A stretch of 64,000 nucleotides of DNA, taken from assembly GCA_027451905.1 (NCBI GenBank), contig DAIDHV010000006.1:62001-126000 (forward strand), read 5' to 3'. A program made the translations under genes and the position numbers. This document shows, one piece after another, positions 7,730-15,029 of this stretch. The notes below the pieces were generated by a model. The model made no database searches. It was given only the letters and a program-made list of their open reading frames with translations, and was not told the DNA's origin. Every line of letters starts with the position of its first letter. The stretch's first letter is position 1. Source of the stretch: Armatimonadota bacterium (lineage in GTDB: Bacteria; Armatimonadota; Fimbriimonadia; Fimbriimonadales; Fimbriimonadaceae).

Positions 7730-8809
7730 ATGGCCTTAGCACCTTCCGTTACAATCAACGATCTCGTCAATATTGGATTTGATATCAGAGCTTCCGACGT
7801 CTTTTTGAAAGTTGGTGCCGTCCCAACCTGTCGCCTCCACAGCGTGATTGAGCCGCTTCCTGGAGATTTTCCGGTTCTAACCCAGGCCGACATCGAGAGA
7901 CTGCTGAGCCCGTTAATGACGGAAAAACAAAAGCACGTTTTTGAAGAGACGCTAGAAATGGACCTCGGTTTTACTCTGGAAGGCAAGTGCAGGGTCAGAA
8001 CCAATATGTACCATCAGCGGGGAACTTGGGCTTCGGTCATGCGTATCATTCCACTCGAGATTCTTTCCTTAGAAGATTTGGGTCTGCCACCGGTTCTTGC
8101 AGAATTAACCAAGCATCGGTTAGGGCTGATTTTGGTGACGGGGCCAACCGGTTCTGGAAAAACAACGACCTTGGGTGCCATGCTCGACATCATCAATCGA
8201 AATCGAAAGTGCCACATGGTGACGATTGAAGACCCGCTTGAAATTGTTCACACCGATAAATTGGCATACGTCAGCCAACGAGAAGTGCATATCGATACCT
8301 TGGACTTCCAACCTGCATTGCGTGCAGTTGTTCGAGAAGCTCCCGACGTCATCCTTATTGGTGAAATGCGTGACCCTGCTACAATGCACGTTGCGATGCA
8401 GGCCGGTGAAACCGGTCACCTTGTTTTCTCGACAGTTCACACCGCCAGCGCCTACGAAACGATGGACAGAATCATCAATATGTTTCCGCCCCACGAAAAG
8501 AACCACCTTTGCAAAAGATTGGCTGGCTCTCTAAGGGCAATTATTGCCCAAAAGCTGGTGCCTAGGGCCGATGGCAATGGTCGAGTTGCGGCTCTTGAAA
8601 TCTTAATTTGCACACCCACCGTAAGCCAAAAAATAGAAGATGGCCACTTTAGCGATCTTTACCAGTTGATGAATGAAGGTTCTTTCTGGGGCATGCAAAC
8701 AATGAACCAGAGCTTGCTGAAGTATGTGAAAGCAGGGATCATAACCGATACGACTGCCCTCAACTATTCTGGGCTTGCCTCTGAACTCAAGCAAATGCTG
8801 AGACGTTGA
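7730..8809 (+). CDS. PilT/PilU-type retraction ATPase, first of three
   Basis: Hexameric type IV pilus retraction ATPases use ATP to disassemble the pilus at the inner membrane. This copy, about 359 residues, has Walker A GPTGSGKTTT at about 141, Asp box TIEDPLEIVH, Walker B APDVILIGEMRD and His box GHLVFSTVHT. Walker B with Ala before Pro-Asp, plus CTPTV...GMQTMN near the C-terminus, looks closer to PilU than PilT. I start at ATG 7730, 4 bases after the upstream stop; a GTG at 7703 would overlap that gene. It is the most divergent of the three paralogues. Confidence 0.9.
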   Translation: MALAPSVTINDLVNIGFDIRASDVFLKVGAVPTCRLHSVIEPLPGDFPVLTQADIERLLSPLMTEKQKHVFEETLEMDLGFTLEGKCRVRTNMYHQRGTWASVMRIIPLEILSLEDLGLPPVLAELTKHRLGLILVTGPTGSGKTTTLGAMLDIINRNRKCHMVTIEDPLEIVHTDKLAYVSQREVHIDTLDFQPALRAVVREAPDVILIGEMRDPATMHVAMQAGETGHLVFSTVHTASAYETMDRIINMFPPHEKNHLCKRLAGSLRAIIAQKLVPRADGNGRVAALEILICTPTVSQKIEDGHFSDLYQLMNEGSFWGMQTMNQSLLKYVKAGIITDTTALNYSGLASELKQMLRR

Positions 8810-8849
8810 TGTCTCGTTAAGATTTTTATCCGTTGGAATCAGTTACACG

Positions 8850-9941
8850 ATGCCGGCAAAAATAGACGAACTCTTACGCGAACTTGTGCGAAAAGGGGCT
8901 AGCGACCTTCATTTGAAGGCTGGTCAGCCTCCAATTATGCGTATACGAGGCGATTTGGTGCGGATGAATGTTGTTCCATTTACAAGGGAAGAACATGAAG
9001 AGATTTTGTATGAAATGCTCAATGCGGACCGAAGAAAAAAGCTGGATACTTTTAAAGAAGTTGACCTAAGCTACAACGTGCCTAGCCTATCGCGTTTCCG
9101 AGTTAATTTATTTTGGCAGCGGGGAAATATCGGCGCGGTCATGAGGGTGATTCCTTATGAGATTAAGACCATTGATGAGTTAGGGCTACCCCCGGTTTGC
9201 AAAGAATTGAGCCTGCTGCCAAGGGGCCTGATCCTTGTCACAGGGCCGACAGGCTCAGGTAAATCAACGTCATTGGCGGCGATGATTGACCACATCAACA
9301 TCAACAAAAAGCAGCACGTCATGACGGTTGAAGACCCGATTGAGTACGTTCATACGGATAAGGTCAGCATCATCAACCAGCGTGAACTTGCCACAGATAC
9401 CCACTCTTTTTCCGATGCCTTAAAGCACGTCATGAGGCAGAATCCAGACGTCATTTTAGTTGGCGAAATGAGGGATTTGGAGACCATTCAGCTTGCGATT
9501 ACCGCTGCCGAAACTGGCCACTTGGTTTTCTCGACCCTTCATACGGTTGATGCAGCCCAAACGATTGATCGGATTGTAGACGTCTTTAACCCTGAACAAC
9601 AGTCTCAGATCAGAACCCAACTTTCGGTGACACTTCAAGGGGTTATTAGTCAAACCTTGCTTCCAACCAAGGATGGAAAAGGTAGGATCGCGGCCTTTGA
9701 AGTTATGACCGCAACCCATGCGATTCGGTCCATGATTCGAGACGGCAAGACCCATGCCCTGTATCACGACATTCAAACCGGACACGAAAAAGGAATGCAG
9801 ACTCTGGATGGGTCGCTTCTTAAGCTTCTCCAGCAAAACAAAGTGGATTGGGAACACGCGATTGCCAAATGCTCTAATCCATTAGATTTTCGGCGGCGAG
9901 CCGAGACGCTTGGGGTTATCGAGGTGAGTGCCGGTGCATAG
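8850..9941 (+). CDS. pilT: PilT-type retraction ATPase, second of three
   Basis: 363 residues and the most canonical of the three. The N-terminal PAS-like part has ASDLHLKAGQPP and FRVNLFWQRG. The ATPase core has Walker A GPTGSGKSTS at about 131, TVEDPIEYVHTDK, Walker B NPDVILVGEMRDLET and His box GHLVFSTLHTVDA. The C-terminus has IRDGKTHALYHDIQTG and GMQTLD, the region where PilT proteins carry the AIRNLIRE-like retraction motif (here AIRSMIRD). It should power pilus retraction. The end overlaps the third copy by 14 bases. Confidence 0.92.
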   Translation: MPAKIDELLRELVRKGASDLHLKAGQPPIMRIRGDLVRMNVVPFTREEHEEILYEMLNADRRKKLDTFKEVDLSYNVPSLSRFRVNLFWQRGNIGAVMRVIPYEIKTIDELGLPPVCKELSLLPRGLILVTGPTGSGKSTSLAAMIDHININKKQHVMTVEDPIEYVHTDKVSIINQRELATDTHSFSDALKHVMRQNPDVILVGEMRDLETIQLAITAAETGHLVFSTLHTVDAAQTIDRIVDVFNPEQQSQIRTQLSVTLQGVISQTLLPTKDGKGRIAAFEVMTATHAIRSMIRDGKTHALYHDIQTGHEKGMQTLDGSLLKLLQQNKVDWEHAIAKCSNPLDFRRRAETLGVIEVSAGA

Positions 9942-11187
9942 GGTCAGCGCGCTATTAAAGCGGTGCGTAAGCATGGGCGGTTCGGATCTTCACTTTAAAA
10001 CCGATACGGGTGCAGTTTACGTTCGGGTCAATGGAGAACTAATCCAACTGGAAGATGAGGATCGATTTACGGACGAGAATTTTCGAAAAGAGATATCCGA
10101 AATCCTGCGTCCCGATCAGCTCAAGAAATTTGATAAAGATTTAGAACTTGATTTTGCTCTTGAGATCGAAGGCGTCTCAAGGTTTCGCGGCAATGCCTAT
10201 CAGCAGCGCGGCCACATGCAAGCTGCATTCAGGGTCATCCCTTACAGGATTCAGTCCATGGAAGAGATTGGACTTCCTGTTGCTTGCTATGACTGGGTTC
10301 AGCGTCCAAGAGGGCTAGTTTTAGTAACTGGTCCTGCGGGTTCTGGCAAATCGACCTCGTTGGCTTCGATGATCAACAAGATCAATCTTAATGAACCTCT
10401 GCATATCATGACGGTCGAAGACCCCGTGGAATTTGTTCACGATGATGCGGTTGCGATTGTGAATCAAAGAGAGCTTGATGTTGATACCCTCAGTTTTGCC
10501 AACGCATTGAAATATGTGCTTCGGCAAGATCCGGATGTCATTTTGGTGGGAGAAATGAGAGACTTGGAGACGATTCATTTGGCAATTACAGCCGCCGAAA
10601 CCGGCCATCTTGTGTTTGCAACCCTCCACACTGTGGATTCTGTACAAACCGTCGATAGAATTGTTGACGTTTTTCCGGTTTACCAGCAGCAGCAAATCCG
10701 GATGCAGCTTTCGGTCAATCTCATCGGCGTACTCAGTCAAGCCCTTGTCGTCCGCAAAGACGGCAGAGGCAGAATCCCTGCGTTTGAGGTTCTCGTAGCA
10801 AACAGCGCGGTGCGTAACCACATCCGTGAAAATAAGACCTACCAAATTAGCTCGATTTTGCAAACGGGAGCCAAAAGCAAGATGAATACGTTGGATCAGT
10901 ATTTGTCGAAACTAGTCGAAAAAGACCTGGTGACATACGAAGCTGCGCGGAGCAAAGCAAAAGATCCAAATGAATTTGACCGGCTGGTGGAGCTAGCAAC
11001 CGGCGTTTCTGTTATCAAGCTTAGAGAAAGCCTCAACGGAACCACCCAGCTAGAAAAACCTTCTACTCCTCCTACCGCTCCCCCTTTGCCCCCAGAGGTC
11101 AACACCGATGCTCAGACCAAGCCTCCAATTCAAAGCCAACCGGGAGTGAAAGGGCAGCCAAACCGTCCAAGCTTTCGGCGTGAGTAA
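9928..11187 (+). CDS. PilT-type ATPase, third of three, with proline-rich tail
   Basis: A 419-residue paralogue of the preceding gene. It has SDLHFKTDTG, Walker A with Ala in place of Thr (GPAGSGKSTS at about 136), TVEDPVEFVHDD, Walker B DPDVILVGEMRDLET and GHLVFATLHTVDS. In the C-terminal retraction-motif position it reads AVRNHIREN. After about residue 365 it adds a roughly 55-residue Pro/Thr/Gln-rich tail absent from the other two, ending in basic residues. The start is GTG 9928 inside the previous gene. The tail could recruit a partner; this is inference. Confidence 0.88.
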   Translation: MPVHRVSALLKRCVSMGGSDLHFKTDTGAVYVRVNGELIQLEDEDRFTDENFRKEISEILRPDQLKKFDKDLELDFALEIEGVSRFRGNAYQQRGHMQAAFRVIPYRIQSMEEIGLPVACYDWVQRPRGLVLVTGPAGSGKSTSLASMINKINLNEPLHIMTVEDPVEFVHDDAVAIVNQRELDVDTLSFANALKYVLRQDPDVILVGEMRDLETIHLAITAAETGHLVFATLHTVDSVQTVDRIVDVFPVYQQQQIRMQLSVNLIGVLSQALVVRKDGRGRIPAFEVLVANSAVRNHIRENKTYQISSILQTGAKSKMNTLDQYLSKLVEKDLVTYEAARSKAKDPNEFDRLVELATGVSVIKLRESLNGTTQLEKPSTPPTAPPLPPEVNTDAQTKPPIQSQPGVKGQPNRPSFRRE

Positions 11188-11196
11188 GCTTTCATT

Positions 11197-12297
11197 GTGA
11201 GTCAGTCTGAGTTGGACTTCGGGAAACTTTTCCAAGAAAACGAAAATGCCAAGCCAAAACCGGAATCTAGATTGACGGCTAGGCTTGGTAGGCAAGATTT
11301 GGAATGCGGCCAATCCCTCGAGGAAGTTGAAGTTGCCTACGAGACTTGGGGCGAGCTCAACCAACACAAATCAAACGCTATTTTGGTGTGCCATGCCTTA
11401 ACTGGGGACTCTCATTGTACGGGCTGGTGGGCGAATATGGTTGGACCTGGACGCCCCATCGACACAGATCGATATTTCGTCATTTGCAGCAATTCGTTGG
11501 GTGGCTGCCAAGGATCAACCGGACCTGCCAGCCTAGCACAAGATGGTAAGAAATATGGCACAAGATTCCCTCACATAACGGTTGGAGACATGGTGAACGT
11601 CCAAGCGAGGCTTCTGGACCATCTAGGAATTGAGAGGCTACTTTGCGTGGCAGGAGGCAGCATGGGCGGAATGCAGGCGATTGAATGGTCGGTCCGATTT
11701 CCGAGCCGAGTTCAGGTTTGCTTTGCAACCGCCGCCTGCGCCCGCCATAATGCGATGCAAATTGGCTTTAACGAGACCGCTCGCCAAGCGATCATGCGAG
11801 ATCCCGATTGGCAAGCTGGCAATTATCAAGGAGAGGGCCCGATCAATGGATTGGCGGTTTCGAGGATGATAGGTCACCTAACCTTTCTAAGCGAAGAAAG
11901 CTTTGCCCTGAAATTTGGAAGAAGACTGCAAGACCGCGCCACTTTATCCTTTCAATTTGAGACTGACTTTCAGGTAGAAAGCTATTTAAACTACCAAGGA
12001 GACAAATTTTCCACTAGGTTTGATGCCAATTCCATGCTCTATATCACAAAGGCGATTGACTACTTTGATAGGCAAGACCTGTTGGGAGCCAGTTGTGAGT
12101 TTCTTTTTGTGAGTTACAGCAGTGACTGGATCTATCCCAGTTCGCAGTCAGAAGAACTTCATCAAATGGCCCAGCAAGCACGGTGCGCATCTCGCCATCT
12201 TTGCATTGACTTGCCCTTTGGTCACGACTCCTTTCTACTTGATGGAGAGTTTCAGGGCTCGGCACTAACCCAGGTGCTTTCTCGGAACTCGGGATAG
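11197..12297 (+). CDS. metX: Homoserine O-acetyltransferase (MetX family)
   Basis: MetX acylates homoserine, the first committed step of methionine synthesis, by an alpha/beta-hydrolase mechanism. The 366 residues carry HALTGDSH at 66-73, PIDTDRYFVICSNSLGGCQGSTGP at about 87-110 (here split as two motifs), the nucleophile elbow GGSMGGMQ with Ser155, SSDWIYPSSQ holding the likely Asp, and FGHDSFLLD holding His. Acetyl versus succinyl specificity cannot be settled by eye. GTG start 11197, 9 bases after the third PilT gene, so possibly read through from the pilus operon. Confidence 0.9.
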   Translation: MSQSELDFGKLFQENENAKPKPESRLTARLGRQDLECGQSLEEVEVAYETWGELNQHKSNAILVCHALTGDSHCTGWWANMVGPGRPIDTDRYFVICSNSLGGCQGSTGPASLAQDGKKYGTRFPHITVGDMVNVQARLLDHLGIERLLCVAGGSMGGMQAIEWSVRFPSRVQVCFATAACARHNAMQIGFNETARQAIMRDPDWQAGNYQGEGPINGLAVSRMIGHLTFLSEESFALKFGRRLQDRATLSFQFETDFQVESYLNYQGDKFSTRFDANSMLYITKAIDYFDRQDLLGASCEFLFVSYSSDWIYPSSQSEELHQMAQQARCASRHLCIDLPFGHDSFLLDGEFQGSALTQVLSRNSG

Positions 12298-12609
12298 TTT
12301 GGCACTGCTTCTAACGCTCTGAAATGGGCCCACAGCACTAAACTTAGGTGGTCGAAAGTGGAGACCAGTTAGACTCCTTACTTTTAATTATTTGCAGGTG
12401 TCAACTTGCTACCTCAGAAGTGGTTCTCTAGCCAATCGTGAGTAGAGCCTTGGACGCCACCTTGATTTCGAACTGACCAATGAGTAGATGATTGGACTCA
12501 TCTCAAGCCCCGAGTAAAAACACACGAGACATGCAGACCTAATCCGCCAGCCATTCTTGACAGTTTCGAGGCTGGTCACCCGGATTTATCAATCAGGAGC
12601 CTTTCTTGT
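12298..12609. other. 312-base gap between metX and the GH4 gene
   Basis: The two genes converge on this stretch and no convincing reading frame occupies it. At 12355-12384 a weak hairpin (AAAGT-GGAG with CTCC-TT-ACTTT, bulged) followed by TT could end metX transcription. At about 12553-12581 a 6-base stem (CCAGCC/GGCTGG) is visible. No promoter, tRNA or repeat is recognised. Confidence 0.4.
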
Positions 12610-13998
12610 TCAGGCAAATCCTGGCAAGAAAGCCGACTCGGCATCAAACATCTTAAGGCATAGTTCCTTAATCTCAGCAGGGCTGCACACAGCCGAAGTG
12701 AGTGGATCAAGCATCAAGGCATGGATTGCTGCCTCTTTGCTTCGATGGATGGCCGCATCGGCGGCTAAGTCAAACATCCTCATGTTAGAATCGCATATAG
12801 CCGCCATTTGCTTTGGTAACCGCCCATAAACGGTTGGCTGAATTCCATTGCGGTCCACAAGGCATGCCACTTCAACGCAGCCGTCCAAAGGAAGATTTTG
12901 GATGAGTCCGCTATTCATGACATTTCCATGGATCACATAGGGCGAATTTTTTTCGATTGCTTCTACAATCCAAGATCCATATTCAAATGTGCGGTCAAAA
13001 GTAAGACCTTTGGTGCCATCAAGCAGGGCTTGGCGATTTTCATCTTGGCCCTTGCGCCAAGTGGGCCAATTGTTGGCATAAAAGCTTTCTTCGCCTCTAT
13101 AACCTGTGTCGGTGTATTTGGCAAGCAGTTCTTTGCGCTTGCGGTAGTAGGGAAGGTATTCGCTTAGATGGCCGCTAGATTCGGTGATAAAGGCACCAAA
13201 GTGCAGCATCATATCCGTTCTGACCGGTTCGTTGACCGCGAATTTGCTTGATCGGTCCGAGGCTTGGGCCATGAGGTTAGGGTAAACGCTTTGCCCAGAG
13301 CTATCTTCCAATTTGGTGAACCAGGCCAAGTGATTGATTCCCGCGCACTCCCACTTCATGGAATCATAGGGCAGTGAAGCGTAGTCGGCTAGCATTCTTG
13401 AGGACCCTTGCACCGAGTGGCACAGTCCAACATGCTGAATTCTGGTGGTTCGACCGGCGGCTAGGCACATCATATTCATTGGATTTGTGTAGTTGAGAGC
13501 CACCACATGAGGGCACAGCTCTTCTGCATCCTTTAAAATCTGAAGCCAAATGGGGATAGTTCTTAGCCCTTTGAACAATCCACCAGGGCCGATTGTGTCA
13601 CCGATATTTTGACTAATTCCGTACTCAAGAGGCAAGTCATTGTCAATCCTCACACATTCTGTGCCGCTAACTTCAATGGCGTTGACAATGTAATCAGCCC
13701 CCGGCAGTAATTCTCGCCGGTTTGTTGACGCCAAGACCTTCCATTTTCCCTCGGTTGGCAGATTATCAACAATTTTCTGCATCAGTTTTCGGCTTAGCTC
13801 TAGCCGCGTTGGATCAAGGTCTACCAACCTCAGTTCGCCACTAGCCGAGCCTGGAATTAGGGTGATGTCTTTCAGCACAGAATTCGTAAAAAAGCTGCCT
13901 GCCCCCATCATAACAACATTGATGGGCCGAGGCATCATGCCGGTAAGTCCGACGGATTCAGAAGGTTTGGAATGCTTGTCGTGAGATTCAGTTGACAC
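12610..13998 (-). CDS. GH4 family NAD+/Mn2+-dependent glycosidase, alpha-galactosidase-like
   Basis: GH4 enzymes hydrolyse glycosides by an NAD+-assisted redox-elimination mechanism with Mn2+. The 462 residues have the Rossmann start VVMMGAGSFFTNSVLKDI, IEVSG.., GISQNIGDTIGPGGLFKGLRTIP, NYTNPMNMMC, the metal-binding Cys in GLCHSVQGS and the His in GINHLAWF. CHSV and GINHLAWF resemble MelA/alpha-galactosidase members more than 6-phospho-glucosidases. Cytoplasmic, no signal. The frame starts GTG at 13998; ATG 13938 just before the Rossmann strand is an alternative. It suggests uptake and intracellular cleavage of a galactoside. Confidence 0.85.
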   Translation of the reverse strand: MSTESHDKHSKPSESVGLTGMMPRPINVVMMGAGSFFTNSVLKDITLIPGSASGELRLVDLDPTRLELSRKLMQKIVDNLPTEGKWKVLASTNRRELLPGADYIVNAIEVSGTECVRIDNDLPLEYGISQNIGDTIGPGGLFKGLRTIPIWLQILKDAEELCPHVVALNYTNPMNMMCLAAGRTTRIQHVGLCHSVQGSSRMLADYASLPYDSMKWECAGINHLAWFTKLEDSSGQSVYPNLMAQASDRSSKFAVNEPVRTDMMLHFGAFITESSGHLSEYLPYYRKRKELLAKYTDTGYRGEESFYANNWPTWRKGQDENRQALLDGTKGLTFDRTFEYGSWIVEAIEKNSPYVIHGNVMNSGLIQNLPLDGCVEVACLVDRNGIQPTVYGRLPKQMAAICDSNMRMFDLAADAAIHRSKEAAIHALMLDPLTSAVCSPAEIKELCLKMFDAESAFLPGFA

Positions 13999-14089
13999 AG
14001 TTTTTATTTTGACAGCAAGAAAAGATTAAGTAGCTTAAGGGGAAGTAGTTGCAAGTTCAGCCCCAATGTGCCATACTTTTGGACTGTAC

Positions 14090-14165
<76 letters not shown>

Positions 14166-14171
14166 CCGAGT

Positions 14172-14246
14172 GCCGCTGTAGCTCAGGGGTAGAGCAAAGC
14201 ACTGAAAATGCTTGGGTCGGCGGTTCAAATCCGCCTGGCGGCACCA
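14172..14246 (+). tRNA. tRNA-Phe (GAA)
   Basis: Cloverleaf with acceptor GCCGCTG/TGGCGGC (two G-T wobbles at the inner end), anticodon stem AAGCA/TGCTT, loop CTGAAAA giving anticodon GAA, T-loop GGTTCAAATCC and an encoded CCA. It directly follows tRNA-Asp and precedes the VanX-like gene by 30 bases. Confidence 0.97.
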
Positions 14247-14276
14247 TTTAGACCCGTTTCTTTTAAGATTCATTAT

Positions 14277-15029
14277 ATGAGCAGGGCAATCCAATGGGAT
14301 AAAAGCAAGGGCCGACCGGAGCCTATCGCTGCCTTGAACAAAATTCCAGAATTCGAGAGCGGCGAGCCCTTGGTGTCGATGCAAGAGGCTGCTCCCACTG
14401 TGCGCTATTTTCGGCCGCAAGCCATTATGTACTGTCGGAAATCGGTGGCTGAGATGATTGAGTTAGCGGCAAGAAGTCTTCCCAAAGGCTATTATTTAGG
14501 GCTCATTGAAGCCTGGCGACCGATCGAACGGCAAGAAAGGATTTATAGTTTTTGGCACGATTCTGCTGCCGAAGCCTTTCCCCAATACTCAAAGGCTCAG
14601 CTCCGGCGGGTAGCTTGTCGCTGGGCAGCCCCGACTGACCAAAAGGCGCCGCCTGGCCACTGTACGGGAGCTGCAGTCGATGTAAGCCTGTTGGATGAGA
14701 ACAATGAGCCGTACGACGTTACCTCGCCCTACGTGCGGTTTCAGGGGGCAAGAACATACACTCTGGGGCTGACAGAGCAAGCTCATCGCAATCGGATGAT
14801 CCTTGTTGAGGCAATGCTTACCCAAGGCTTTTCAAATTGTCGGGACGAATATTGGCATTACAGCTATGGCGATGCTGGGTGGGCGGTGCGATTGGATAAG
14901 CCTAGCTGCATTTATGGGTTGGTTCGGTTGGAACCGGAGCTTTATGCAGAAAATGAGCGTCAGTGGCTAGAAATGTTTAAGGATCGCACCAACCCCTTTA
15001 TGGAGCAGCCGAAACCGACTGGTTCCTAA
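14277..15029 (+). CDS. VanX/DdpX-like D-alanyl-D-alanine dipeptidase
   Basis: Zinc dipeptidase of the M15D type, which cleaves D-Ala-D-Ala and is used for cell-wall turnover or recycling. About 250 residues from ATG 14277. Visible zinc motif GHCTGAAVDVSLLD matches the family's SxHxxGxAxD, and DEYWHYSYGD matches the E-x-x-H catalytic and zinc part. EAWRP near residue 80 fits the family's conserved Arg segment. No signal peptide, so cytoplasmic. In VanX the first His is preceded by Ser; here it is Gly. No van genes flank it, so a resistance role is not implied. Its tail overlaps the convergent neighbour by 32 bases. Confidence 0.85.
   Translation: MSRAIQWDKSKGRPEPIAALNKIPEFESGEPLVSMQEAAPTVRYFRPQAIMYCRKSVAEMIELAARSLPKGYYLGLIEAWRPIERQERIYSFWHDSAAEAFPQYSKAQLRRVACRWAAPTDQKAPPGHCTGAAVDVSLLDENNEPYDVTSPYVRFQGARTYTLGLTEQAHRNRMILVEAMLTQGFSNCRDEYWHYSYGDAGWAVRLDKPSCIYGLVRLEPELYAENERQWLEMFKDRTNPFMEQPKPTGS

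Noticed and set aside
8120-8506. Minus-strand frame opposite the first pilT copy
   Set aside because: Antisense to a conserved ATPase core; similar antisense frames arise over the other two copies from shared sequence.
10321-10863. 180-residue minus-strand frame over the third pilT copy
   Set aside because: A codon-bias artefact opposite Walker motifs; no family features.
14277-15029. Vancomycin resistance gene
   Set aside because: VanX-like dipeptidases occur for wall recycling; no vanH, vanA or regulatory genes flank it.
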